A stretch of DNA of 9,570 bases, taken from NCBI GenBank assembly GCA_964552715.1, contig CAZKHZ010000142.1, forward strand, positions 1 through 9,570, written 5' to 3'. This document shows positions 1 through 6,708 of this stretch, piece after piece. This DNA is from UBA7692 sp964552715 (lineage in GTDB: Bacteria > Bacteroidota > Bacteroidia > Chitinophagales > LD1). Below the pieces are notes generated by a model. The model was not told the DNA's origin. It ran no database searches and was given only the letters and a program-made list of their open reading frames with translations. Made by a program: the position numbers and the translations under genes. Numbering within the stretch: position 1 is the first letter of the stretch; each line of letters begins with the position of its first letter.

Positions 1-176
1 TGGAGGTGCGCAGCTTCATTATGCGCACAAATAATTACGGAGATAGCAGGGGAGGGGTCAGTTTTTTCATCTAAACTAACATTTACAGGAGTTGAAGTAG
101 GCATGCCCAAGCTCAAAAAGTATATCATCAGATATACAAAGCTGCCGCACAACATCATCCACAGAATCAATTCCAT
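1..176 (-). CDS. Family-2 glycosyltransferase, N-terminal fragment (cut by window edge)
   Basis: Fifty-eight codons can be read from an ATG at 174-176 to the window edge, with no stop. The translation begins with a hydrophobic segment (about residues 3-24, rich in L, M, F and Y), then a short polar linker, then PAISVIICAHNEAAHL (about 43-58). That last block is the hallmark first beta strand and nucleotide-sugar-binding loop of GT-A fold family-2 glycosyltransferases (SVIICAHNEA). The protein is therefore probably a membrane-anchored transferase that moves a sugar from a nucleotide donor to a lipid or polysaccharide acceptor. The substrate cannot be told from this part. An in-frame upstream ATG at 282-284 would add 36 residues, but these would be encoded by the repeat-rich intergenic stretch and look non-coding, so I prefer 176. 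The gene is divergent from the histidine kinase at 462. Confidence 0.8.
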   Translation of the reverse strand, partial: MELILWMMLCGSFVYLMIYFLSLGMPTSTPVNVSLDEKTDPSPAISVIICAHNEAAHL

Positions 177-461
177 TGGTTGCGAAGGAAACAATTTGTT
201 GAATTGAGTGAGGCAGAATTGCTTTTGGCTTCCATATCGGGCAGTGAAAATTTTAGGTTTAGGGACGAAGGTCGAGGGTCGCATGCTACCGTCCCTCGTC
301 ACCCGCCCTTCGACCCGTTTACACTTTATCCCACAAGTCCTGTTACTAATTAAAATAATACAAGCGGTTTGTACTACTAGTTTACTTCGCTTTATTTCGC
401 CCCCTTGATTTTTCTTCCGATAACTGCTATATTACCATTCAACATAATGTAATTCAACTTT
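177..461. other. Divergent intergenic region, no gene
   Basis: This stretch separates the glycosyltransferase (leftward) from the histidine kinase (rightward), so promoters for both should lie here. I found no exact TANNTTTG box with a suitable TTG partner. The middle part (261-318) is an array of degenerate 7-base units, listed separately. The open frame at 208-408 on the plus strand reads through that array, has no recognisable protein features, and is not called. Confidence 0.6.
261..318. repeat. Degenerate heptamer repeat tracts in opposed orientation
   Basis: On the plus strand, 262-282 reads as consecutive 7-base units GGGACGA, AGGTCGA and GGGTCGC. On the minus strand, the segment from about 317 down to 292 reads GGGTCGA, AGGGCGG, GTGACGA, GGGAC. 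The two tracts are therefore inverted copies of an approximate RGGWCGA repeat, separated by about 9 bases around GCATGC. They could fold back into an imperfect hairpin. Local GC content is much higher than in flanking DNA. Tandem heptamer arrays are a known type of intergenic repeat in bacteria; the role here is unknown. Confidence 0.55.
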
Positions 462-1844
462 TTGGAAAACGCGCATAACATTCTTTTTTGGGATAAAAGA
501 CCTCTGGCTTCGCAGCCCGATGTGCAGGCGTTAAAGCTTATTTTAGAAAATTCTAAGTTGGGAGTTTTGGTGCTAAATACAAAAGATGAAGTGTTGTTTT
601 CTACTTCATCATTCACTAATATATGTGCTAATAACTACTTTAAAACCAACTTTATATCATTATTCAAGTACGATGCTGCTAAAAGTAGCCCAGACACTAT
701 AATTATCAAGAGCGAAGATAACGGCTCTATTGAAATCAGTGCTTCATTTATTCATTGGAATGATGAAAAAGCAACCTTGTTTTTAGTAAAAGAAATTAGT
801 GCTTTCAAAAACGAAAAGCAGGACGAAGGACTACACATTGCCATGCACCTCACCGAAAGTTTTCACCTGCCAGTTATGTTCTTTAAAGGCGATGTTCTGG
901 TTGCAGCAAATCTTCGCGCTATTGAAAGATTGGGTATTGACTCCAACGAATTTAACCGCACCAATTTTGCCCATCTATTCGATAATCAGCAAAGTGAAAA
1001 ACCTGCCTCTGCTGTCGAAAATCTTTTAGACGCTGTGAAGTTTAAGAGTATTATGAGGGGTAGCTCCGCACGCGAAAAAGTTTCTATCGTGTCGCGCTAT
1101 GTGGTGTTGGATGGTTTGAGTTTTAGGATGGTGCAGGTGTTGGATGAACAGCCGGCTAAAGTTGCAGATAGCCAAGAGCAAAGCACCGCACACGACATTA
1201 TGATGATGGCTTCGCACGACCTGCGCGAGCCAGTGCGCACCGTAGTAAACTACGCGCAGCTTACTTTAGATAAACTCAAAAACGGCAAATACAAGCAGGC
1301 GTATGAATATGCTGAACTCGCTGCCTCCACCGCATTGCGCATGGATAAGTTGCTGAGCGATTTTAAGCTGATGGTGAGCATTGACGAAAAGCCGATTGAG
1401 CACAAAACCGTCAGTTTGCAAACAGTGCTGAATGCCGCATTGACCGAAGCCGAAAAAGGTTTTGATAAAGCGCAGATTGAAATAAACATCCACAAACTGC
1501 CAGATATACAAGGAAGCGAAAAGTTGCTCATTCAGCTTTTCAAACAATTGCTCGACAATGCCTTCAAGTTCAAAAAAAACGAAAAAGCAATTGTGGAAGT
1601 AGCGGCAGAGCAGGAGGGCGACAGCATTTTGATTTGTGTGCGCGACAATGGCATCGGTATGTCTCGCAAATACAAGGACAAGATATTTGAGCCCTTTCAA
1701 CGTCTGAACCGAATTGATGAATACCCAGGTAGTGGCTTGGGCCTCACTATTGCAAAAAAAATTGCCGATAAACACAATGGCAAAATCTCCATCGAATCTA
1801 TGAACGGCATGGGTTCAAGCGTCTATGTCTCACTGCCTATTTAG
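462..1844 (+). CDS. Cytoplasmic PAS-like sensor histidine kinase
   Basis: This is a two-component sensor kinase that should autophosphorylate a histidine with ATP and pass the phosphate to a response regulator. The C-terminal half has all core motifs. The H-box is MMMASHDLREPVR with phospho-acceptor H252, the N-box is LLDNAFKFK with N366, the G1 box is DNGIGM starting at D395, the F-box is IFEPFQRL, and the G2 box is GSGLGL at about 423-428. The N-terminal 240 residues contain no membrane segment. They look like two diverged PAS-like modules (about 22-115 and 125-230), suggesting a soluble sensor of an internal cue. The most upstream start in frame is TTG at 462, because an in-frame TAA lies at 450-452 and the next ATG falls deep inside the second module. 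No response regulator gene adjoins it, so the partner is unknown (orphan kinase). The start is the least certain part. Confidence 0.88.
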   Translation: MENAHNILFWDKRPLASQPDVQALKLILENSKLGVLVLNTKDEVLFSTSSFTNICANNYFKTNFISLFKYDAAKSSPDTIIIKSEDNGSIEISASFIHWNDEKATLFLVKEISAFKNEKQDEGLHIAMHLTESFHLPVMFFKGDVLVAANLRAIERLGIDSNEFNRTNFAHLFDNQQSEKPASAVENLLDAVKFKSIMRGSSAREKVSIVSRYVVLDGLSFRMVQVLDEQPAKVADSQEQSTAHDIMMMASHDLREPVRTVVNYAQLTLDKLKNGKYKQAYEYAELAASTALRMDKLLSDFKLMVSIDEKPIEHKTVSLQTVLNAALTEAEKGFDKAQIEINIHKLPDIQGSEKLLIQLFKQLLDNAFKFKKNEKAIVEVAAEQEGDSILICVRDNGIGMSRKYKDKIFEPFQRLNRIDEYPGSGLGLTIAKKIADKHNGKISIESMNGMGSSVYVSLPI

Positions 1845-1922
1845 ACATTACTCATGCTATTTACCTGCTGTCCAATCCTAAAATAGCTTAATGTATTTAG
1901 AGGCAAAAAAATCTCAAATTGG

Positions 1923-1960
1923 AAGCACAAAAAACAATCAACAAAGCTCGTGTGCTTTTT
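1923..1960 (+). terminator. Possible weak terminator after the histidine kinase
   Basis: AAGCACA (1923-1929) pairs with TGTGCTT (1951-1957) and is followed by a short T-run that the stem partly uses. The 21-base loop is long, so this is a weaker candidate than the other terminators in the window. It lies 79 bases after the kinase stop. Confidence 0.35.
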
Positions 1961-2148
1961 AAATATTTAGGTTTGCACTTTCAGCAGAGTATTTATATCA
2001 ATATTGCATAAATTTGCTTACTACAATATAGAATAGCTTGCAACAAAACGTATATGCAGGGCAGAGTGTAAACGCTCAGGCGAGTTTTGCTTCAGAAAAA
2101 TGTGAGAAATTGGCATGCGTTATTTCCTCTTGTTTCCACAAAAAGAGA

Positions 2149-2182
2149 TTGAAATGTTTGATAAGAACCAACAATATTTTTG
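2149..2182 (+). promoter_or_regulatory. Possible promoter for the rplKAJ operon
   Basis: TTG (2149-2151) is followed after 23 bases by TATTTTTG (2175-2182), matching the Bacteroidota -33/-7 pattern (TTTG, N17-23, TANNTTTG). Transcription would begin near 2188 and give a leader of about 280 bases. The call is tentative, because AT-rich DNA produces such boxes by chance, and other -7 matches at 1968 and 2009 lack a good -33 partner. Confidence 0.25.
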
Positions 2183-2212
2183 TTATTGGTAAGTAATAAT
2201 ATTTATCAAACA
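2155..2212. repeat. 10-bp perfect inverted repeat with nested partial stem
   Basis: TGTTTGATAA (2155-2164) is perfectly complementary to TTATCAAACA (2203-2212). The 38-base interior has a second, imperfect stem between CCAA (2168-2171) and TTGG (2186-2189). It lies about 250 bases upstream of rplK. It may be an operator, part of a long leader, or a small relic of a mobile element. There is no T-run, so it is not a standard terminator. Confidence 0.5.
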
Positions 2213-2419
2213 CAAAGTAAAAGTGCAAACAGATTTTACCTACGAACTGAATCGAGCCCCCTCCAATCTTATTACTTAAAGAACGCGGTAACTTTCAATT
2301 CCATTTGGCTATTATTGGCGATTCATTACAAGGTGAAAATCATAAAGCCGCAATCAATTCTCAAATCACTTTTGCAATTTCAAAATAAAGCCACCATATT
2401 CGCAGCCCATTTTTTAAAC

Positions 2420-2452
2420 GAGGGAGTTCCTTTGCCGGAACGCAAGAACCTC
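2420..2452 (+). promoter_or_regulatory. Structured rplK leader, candidate L1-binding site
   Basis: This element, 13 bases before the rplK ATG, folds as two helices with an asymmetric internal loop. The outer helix is GAGG (2420-2423) with CCTC (2449-2452). There are two unpaired bases GA on the 5' side. The inner helix is GTTCC (2426-2430) with GGAAC (2437-2441) around a 6-base loop, and seven unpaired bases (GCAAGAA) lie on the 3' side. Ribosomal protein L1 is known to repress the L11-L1 mRNA by binding a site of this general shape that mimics its 23S rRNA target. The same layout recurs before rplA in this window, which strengthens the call. Confidence 0.5.
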
Positions 2453-2465
2453 AAAAAACAATATC

Positions 2466-2909
2466 ATGGCAAAAGAAATTTCAACGTACATCAAGTTGCA
2501 GGTTAAAGGCGGACAAGCTAACCCTGCACCACCAATTGGACCAGCATTAGGTTCTAAAGGTGTAAACATCATGGAGTTCTGTAAGCAATTCAATGCACGC
2601 ACGCAGGACAGAATTGGTAAAGTATTACCAGTTGTAATCACAGTTTATACCGATAAAAGTTTTGAATTTGTTATCAAAACTCCACCGGCTCACAACTTGT
2701 TGATGGAACTAACCAAAAAAACAGCAGGTTCTGCTGAGCCAAACCGTAAAAAGATTGGTAATGTTTCTTGGGACATCATTCGCAAAGTAGCCGAAGAGAA
2801 AATGCCTGACTTAAATTGCTTTACCGTAGAAAGTGCTATGAGCATGGTTGCTGGTTCTGCTAAAAGCGCAGGTTTTGTTATCGAAGGCAAAGCTCCTTGG
2901 GAAAACTAA
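2466..2909 (+). CDS. rplK: 50S ribosomal protein L11
   Basis: L11 is part of the GTPase-associated centre of the large subunit, binding 23S rRNA near the stalk base and contacting elongation factors. The 147-residue product is full length for the family. The N-terminal domain contains the conserved run GQANPAPPIGPALGSKGVNIM (about 16-36), which carries the proline-rich hinge and the glycines typical of L11. The C-terminal rRNA-binding domain has EPNRKKIGNVSWD and the family's closing motif DLNCFTVESAMSMVAGSAKS. The ATG start gives the standard MAKEI beginning. It is the first gene of rplK-rplA-rplJ; the structured leader at 2420-2452 is the likely control point. A 104-base gap separates it from rplA. 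Confidence 0.98.
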   Translation: MAKEISTYIKLQVKGGQANPAPPIGPALGSKGVNIMEFCKQFNARTQDRIGKVLPVVITVYTDKSFEFVIKTPPAHNLLMELTKKTAGSAEPNRKKIGNVSWDIIRKVAEEKMPDLNCFTVESAMSMVAGSAKSAGFVIEGKAPWEN

Positions 2910-2964
2910 TTGATTATAAATTTCAATAATCATTAGACATTAATCATTCACAAATTTAAAAACC

Positions 2965-2997
2965 GTGGAAGGGGTGTTTTCGCCTCGTTTGCACCAC
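2965..2997 (+). promoter_or_regulatory. Structured rplA leader, second candidate L1-binding site
   Basis: This element lies in the rplK-rplA gap, 16 bases before the rplA ATG. The outer helix is GTGG (2965-2968) with CCAC (2994-2997), with AA unpaired on the 5' side. The inner helix GGGGTG (2971-2976) pairs with CGCCTC (2981-2986) through a TTTT loop (two G-U pairs), and seven bases (GTTTGCA) are unpaired on the 3' side. The dimensions (4-bp outer helix, 2-base 5' gap, 7-base 3' gap) match the rplK leader although the primary sequence differs, suggesting the same ligand, most simply L1 itself. The inner hairpin has no T-run after it, so it is not an ordinary terminator. Confidence 0.5.
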
Positions 2998-3013
2998 ATA
3001 AATTTTCATTAAT

Positions 3014-3709
3014 ATGAAACTCACAAAGAAAAGAAAAGCTGTAGCAGGCAAAGTGGACAAAAATAAATTGTATTCGCTTGAAGTTGCTACTGCATTAGTA
3101 AAAGAAGTAAATACCGCAAAGTTTGACGCTTCAGTTGACTTGCACATCGCATTAGGTGTTGACCCTAAGAAAGCTGACCAAGCTATTCGTGGCACAGCAG
3201 CTTTGCCTCACGGAACTGGTAAAACAAAAAGAGTATTAGTTTTAACCACTGCCGATAAAGAAGATGAAGCTAGAAAAGCTGGTGCTGACTACGTTGGTTT
3301 GGAAGAATTTGTAACCAAAATAGAAGGTGGGTGGATTGATTTTGATGTGGTAATTGCTACACCAAATGTAATGGCTAAGATTGCTAAAATCGGTAAAATC
3401 TTAGGACCAAGAAACCTAATGCCCAACCCTAAATCTGGTACAGTAACACCAGAGGTTGGCAAAGCTGTTGAAGAGGTTAAGAAAGGTAAGATTGCTTTTA
3501 AAGTAGATAAGTTCGGTATTGTTCACACTTCAGTTGGTCGCGTGAGTTTCTCACCGGTTCAGTTGAATGAAAATGCTTCTGCATTGTTGCAAACACTTTC
3601 TAAAATGAAGCCTGCAACTGCAAAAGGTATCTACTTTAAAGGTATCAGCTTGGCAAGCACCATGAGCCCGGGAATCAATATTGATTACAAATCAGTTGCG
3701 GGTCTATAA
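3014..3709 (+). CDS. rplA: 50S ribosomal protein L1
   Basis: L1 forms the mobile L1 stalk that guides deacylated tRNA out of the E site, and in many bacteria it is the translational repressor of its own operon. The product is 231 residues, normal for bacterial L1. The basic N-terminus (MKLTKKRKA) is followed by the RNA-binding domain I segment FDASVDLHIALGVDPKKADQ and by the conserved RGTAALPHGTGK loop. Domain II carries the family signature IGKILGPRNLMPNPKSGTVT (about 127-146). Domain I is completed by KVDKFGIVHTSVGRVSF and a C-terminal KGIYFKGISLASTMSPGI. The ATG at 3014 gives a standard start. Stop to next start (rplJ) is 27 bases, so the two are surely co-transcribed. Confidence 0.98.
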   Translation: MKLTKKRKAVAGKVDKNKLYSLEVATALVKEVNTAKFDASVDLHIALGVDPKKADQAIRGTAALPHGTGKTKRVLVLTTADKEDEARKAGADYVGLEEFVTKIEGGWIDFDVVIATPNVMAKIAKIGKILGPRNLMPNPKSGTVTPEVGKAVEEVKKGKIAFKVDKFGIVHTSVGRVSFSPVQLNENASALLQTLSKMKPATAKGIYFKGISLASTMSPGINIDYKSVAGL

Positions 3710-3736
3710 TCCATTTACTTCTAAAAAATTGAAATC

Positions 3737-4261
3737 ATGACAAAGTCAGAAAAAACGCAAGAAATACAAAACCTGAAAGAGAGGTTCAGCACAGCACAAT
3801 ATTTTTACTTAACCGATTCATCTTCATTGAATGTAGAAACCATCAACCGTTTCCGCAGACTTTGCTTTAACAAAGGCGTGGAGTATCGCGTTGCGAAAAA
3901 CACTTTGGTGCGTAAAGCATTAGAACAATTGGAAGGCAACTACGAGGAGGTTTATCCTTTATTGCACGGTGCTACAGGCATCATGTTTTCTACCGAAGGT
4001 GCAACACCAGCTAAACTTTTGAAAGAGTTTCGTGAAAAAACTGACAAACCAGTTTTGAAAGGTGCATATATTGATAGTGCAGTGTTTGTTGGTGATAATC
4101 AACTTGCAGCATTAGCAGCATTGAAGAGCAAAAACGAACTCATTGGCGACATCATTGGTTTGTTACAATCTCCTGCAAAAAACCTTATCAGCGCATTGCA
4201 AGGCTCTTCGGGTCATACAATTGCAGGCTTGGTAAAAGCTTTGGAAGAAAGAGCGCAATAA
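3737..4261 (+). CDS. rplJ: 50S ribosomal protein L10
   Basis: L10 anchors the L7/L12 stalk to the large subunit: its N-terminal domain binds 23S rRNA and L11, and its C-terminal helix carries the L12 dimers. The 174-residue product is a normal length. Visible family features are the N-terminal EIQNLKERFSTAQYFYLTDSS, the RNA-contacting YRVAKNTLVRKAL (about 50-62), the LLHGATGIMFS strand and the C-terminal helix ending LVKALEERAQ, which is typical of Bacteroidota. The stop is followed 25 bases later by a strong terminator and then a convergent gene. Its usual partner rplL (L7/L12) is therefore not downstream, an unusual break of a highly conserved pair. Since L12 is essential, rplL should be elsewhere in the genome. 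Confidence 0.97.
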   Translation: MTKSEKTQEIQNLKERFSTAQYFYLTDSSSLNVETINRFRRLCFNKGVEYRVAKNTLVRKALEQLEGNYEEVYPLLHGATGIMFSTEGATPAKLLKEFREKTDKPVLKGAYIDSAVFVGDNQLAALAALKSKNELIGDIIGLLQSPAKNLISALQGSSGHTIAGLVKALEERAQ

Positions 4262-4286
4262 TTAAACTACAATACATCAACATCAT

Positions 4287-4317
4287 AAGCACTACCGGAA
4301 ACGGTGGTGCTTTTTTT
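4287..4317 (+). terminator. Intrinsic terminator ending the rplKAJ operon
   Basis: AAGCACTACCG (4287-4297) pairs with CGGTGGTGCTT (4302-4312) around a GAAA tetraloop (11 bp with one G-U pair), and the T-run extends to 4317. It lies just after rplJ and before the 3' end of the convergent dehydrogenase gene. There is no A-run on its left side, so it should act mainly rightward. Confidence 0.93.
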
Positions 4318-4333
4318 GTGGAATAATGCTAAA

Positions 4334-5032
4334 TCAAATATCCCCTAACACTGGGCGCAACACCACATCTTCTATAACCGTGTTTGCAGATAAATTATAG
4401 ATACTGAAAACCAAGTCTGCAATGTCTGATGATTTTATGAAGCGAGATTCAGGAAGGCTGCTGCTCGACCATGAATCTGTGAGCGTAGCACCTGGAAGCA
4501 GTGCTGTAACTTTAATATTGTGGGGTTTCAGTTCTTCGCGCAAGGCTTTTGAAAAACCATGCAAAGCAAACTTTGAAATGCTGTAGCTGCCACCATTAGG
4601 ATAGGCATGAGTGCTTGCTATTGAGCAAATATTAAAAATGCTTCCGCTGCCTTGCAATTTCATTTGTGGAATTAGCTTCCGAGAAAGATTATAGGCAGAA
4701 TACAAGTTAGTTTCAATCAGCATTTCAAGTGTTCCATCTTCTTCTTCATGTACTGCACCGGGTATAAACTTTCCTGCATTATTCACTAATGCATCAATAG
4801 TTTTAAAGGTCTTTAATACCTCATTAGCAAATGCTATCACCTGAGCTTTAACGGACACATCGCAAGATAAAACCAACACTTTTTGGGTATCTGTTTCTTT
4901 AAATTTATTTTTAAACGAATCTATATTTCTTGCACATAAAGCAAGGCTCCAACCTTCGGCATAAAACTTTTCGGCAATAGCTAAACCGATACCTTTTGAT
5001 GCGCCTGTAATTATAATTGTCTTATTACTCAT
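4334..5032 (-). CDS. Short-chain dehydrogenase/reductase (classical SDR)
   Basis: A 232-residue NAD(P)-dependent oxidoreductase of the classical SDR family. The Rossmann cofactor motif TGASKGIG occupies residues 9-16, the structural NNAG motif 84-87, the catalytic serine is S137 (in SIFNICS), and the YxxxK catalytic pair is Y150 and K154 (YSISK). The basic residue before the glycine motif (K13) and R35 after the second strand suggest NADPH preference, which is an inference. Such proteins reduce or oxidise carbonyl/hydroxyl groups; the substrate is not predictable from sequence. It is the last gene of a minus-strand operon, and its ATG overlaps the stop of the DUF5683 gene by 4 bases (ATGA), implying translational coupling. 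It is convergent with rplJ. Confidence 0.92.
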   Translation of the reverse strand: MSNKTIIITGASKGIGLAIAEKFYAEGWSLALCARNIDSFKNKFKETDTQKVLVLSCDVSVKAQVIAFANEVLKTFKTIDALVNNAGKFIPGAVHEEEDGTLEMLIETNLYSAYNLSRKLIPQMKLQGSGSIFNICSIASTHAYPNGGSYSISKFALHGFSKALREELKPHNIKVTALLPGATLTDSWSSSSLPESRFIKSSDIADLVFSIYNLSANTVIEDVVLRPVLGDI

Positions 5033-5718
5033 AGCTGAAATATTTTGCGTTTTTGTGGCTGTCTGAAACTAAATTGAAGATTTAAACCTGCCACTCCCTT
5101 GCCGCTCATTTGCGGTATCATTGGTTGAATGTCCAAGGCAAGTTTATCGTCCACATTCCAATGAAAAAGATGTGCATCAACGGCTGCATCCACAATATTT
5201 ATTATATACCATAAAGCAGTAATTACCGACATAATATCCAAGTTTCGCTTGTTAGAATCACGATAGAATTTCAACTCATCTGCGCTTGAAGTTCCCTTGA
5301 ATGAAGCATTAGTTGTAGAATCACCGTCAACAGCAATGCGATAGGCGCCTCTATATCCATTGTAATTTGTACTAAAATGATACAGTCCATAACCCAAGCC
5401 TGCGAAGCCGGCATAGATGATTGGAATTTTCCACCAACGTTTATTGTAGCCTTGCCCAAGCCCGGGAAGAATTGCGCTCATCCAGATAGCTTTTTTAGGA
5501 CTGTGGCGTTTATCAACTAATTTCTTTTTCATTAAGGAAGCGGAATCGGAGTCTATAGTATCAGTAACAGTTTGAGGAACCGATGAAAGCGTGGTGTCTA
5601 AGGCAATCATAGAATCAATTGTTTGAAACTTGTTGCGCTCTTTATCAGGAGCATCCTGCGCATTGGCTGATAGATGAAAAAGAAAAAATGAAAAGAGAAT
5701 AAAGAGGATTTTGCTCAC
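5029..5718 (-). CDS. DUF5683 family membrane protein
   Basis: A 229-residue exported protein with a Sec signal peptide (residues 1-20, MSKILF...SANA, cleavage before QD). A low-complexity, Ser/Thr/Asp-rich linker (about 25-65) follows, then the DUF5683 core. The hallmark of the core is SPKKAIWMSAILPGLGQGYNKRWWKIPI (about 73-100), next to hydrophobic spans at about 97-115 and 161-180. The C-terminal part (LALDIQPMIPQ...LNLQFSF) ends in beta-strand-like alternation. The family is common in Bacteroidota and has no assigned biochemical role; an envelope function is inferred from the signal peptide and neighbours. It lies 15 bases after the lytic transglycosylase stop and overlaps the following SDR gene by 4 bases. 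Confidence 0.88.
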   Translation of the reverse strand: MSKILFILFSFFLFHLSANAQDAPDKERNKFQTIDSMIALDTTLSSVPQTVTDTIDSDSASLMKKKLVDKRHSPKKAIWMSAILPGLGQGYNKRWWKIPIIYAGFAGLGYGLYHFSTNYNGYRGAYRIAVDGDSTTNASFKGTSSADELKFYRDSNKRNLDIMSVITALWYIINIVDAAVDAHLFHWNVDDKLALDIQPMIPQMSGKGVAGLNLQFSFRQPQKRKIFQL

Positions 5719-5733
5719 TGCTTGAACGCGATA

Positions 5734-6696
5734 TTACTTTATATCCATCAATTTGATTTCATAAACCTTACGCTCTTTGTTGTGCATGTGATTATCGCGC
5801 AACCATGAGTTCAACAACTTGATGTGGCGATATTGCAAACCAAACTGTGCTGCAAAAGCGGTGATATTGGTTATGGGTGTATCAACCGTAACTATTTTAT
5901 AAGCAAAGGGTTGGTATAGATCTTCAGATTTTAGATAATATCCACAGGCTTCGGGATTAGAGAAAATGATTTTCATTGACAACATTCTGAAAACGTAGCG
6001 AGAGGTTTCTTGTGTGAGTAGTAAATTATAGTAGTTATCTGTTTGTTGTGTTTTGCATTTATCTGCCATGCCAGCCATTCCCATATTATACGAAGCTGCT
6101 GCCAGTGTCCAATTGCCTAATTTCTCTTTTGCTTGCTTTAAATACTTACAAGCCGCACGCGTGCTCTTTTCTACATTATAGCGTTCATCTACTTCTGCTC
6201 TTACATCAAGATCATACAGCTTAGCAGTAGGTTCAAGAAATTGCCAAAAGCCTGCTGCTTTTGAGGGGCTAACAACATCGCGGAAACCACTTTCAATTAA
6301 TGGTAAATATTTAAAATCATTAGGCACACCTTCTTCTGCTAATATTCTTTCAATATCAGAAAAATAACGATTGGCAAGCTTCATGGTTAGCAAAGTATTA
6401 GAATGCCAAAAGGCATTTACCTGAAGTTCTCTGTCTAAACGTTCAAAAACATCAGGGTCTTCGAGGGGTACTCGTTCGCCTGCAAAAGTTACTTCACCAG
6501 ATATACGAAGTGGCTCTACTTTCTGGGTAGAATCAATGCGTGTATTGAAAACTACTTGAGGAGTTTCGGAGCGTGTTTTGTCAAACACATTCACTTTGTC
6601 TTTCAAAAACCAATTAGTTTTTTGCAAAGCATAAGCTGCACCAAAGCCTGCTAATAAAGCGATTGCTACAGCTACAATCAAAACATTTTTCTTCAT
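5734..6696 (-). CDS. Membrane-anchored SLT-type lytic transglycosylase
   Basis: The enzyme cleaves the MurNAc-GlcNAc bond of peptidoglycan to give 1,6-anhydroMurNAc ends, acting in the periplasm. It has an N-terminal signal anchor (KKNVLIVAVAIALLAG). The transglycosylase domain shows the catalytic glutamate in YLPLIESGF, the AAGFWQFLEPTAKLY motif and AAASYNMG, the standard SLT/MltD order. The tail (YKIVTVDTPITNITAFAAQFGL...YEIKL) looks like one diverged LysM-like peptidoglycan-binding repeat. I start it at the ATG at 6694-6696 (320 residues, MKKNVLI), 12 bases after the DUF2480 stop. A TTG at 6705 would add only three residues. The catalytic Glu is residue 135 with this start. It is the second gene of the operon. 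Confidence 0.92.
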   Translation of the reverse strand: MKKNVLIVAVAIALLAGFGAAYALQKTNWFLKDKVNVFDKTRSETPQVVFNTRIDSTQKVEPLRISGEVTFAGERVPLEDPDVFERLDRELQVNAFWHSNTLLTMKLANRYFSDIERILAEEGVPNDFKYLPLIESGFRDVVSPSKAAGFWQFLEPTAKLYDLDVRAEVDERYNVEKSTRAACKYLKQAKEKLGNWTLAAASYNMGMAGMADKCKTQQTDNYYNLLLTQETSRYVFRMLSMKIIFSNPEACGYYLKSEDLYQPFAYKIVTVDTPITNITAFAAQFGLQYRHIKLLNSWLRDNHMHNKERKVYEIKLMDIK

Positions 6697-6708
6697 GGTA
6701 ATCAATTT

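Larger units (their letters stand above)
1845..2465. other. Long non-coding stretch between kinase gene and rplK
   Basis: No credible gene is present in these 621 bases. The open frame 2180-2506 has low-complexity translated content, overlaps the rplK start in another frame and matches no family I know. The genes usually found before rplK (tRNA-Trp, secE, nusG) are absent. The stretch holds a weak terminator (1923-1960), several TANNTTTG-like boxes (TAGGTTTG at 1968, TAAATTTG at 2009, TATTTTTG at 2175), a 10-bp inverted repeat (2155-2212), and a structured leader next to rplK (2420-2452). Confidence 0.6.

Noticed and set aside
208..408. 66-codon plus-strand frame upstream of the kinase
   Set aside because: It reads through the degenerate heptamer array, its product has no family features, and the region is better explained as divergent promoter DNA.
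1266..1775. 169-codon frame antisense to the histidine kinase
   Set aside because: It lies wholly inside a clear kinase gene with all catalytic motifs on the other strand. The product (rich in F, C and H) resembles no protein family and is a typical shadow frame.
2180..2506. 108-codon frame running into rplK
   Set aside because: It overlaps the rplK start in another frame, crosses the structured leader, and its translation has no domain-like pattern.
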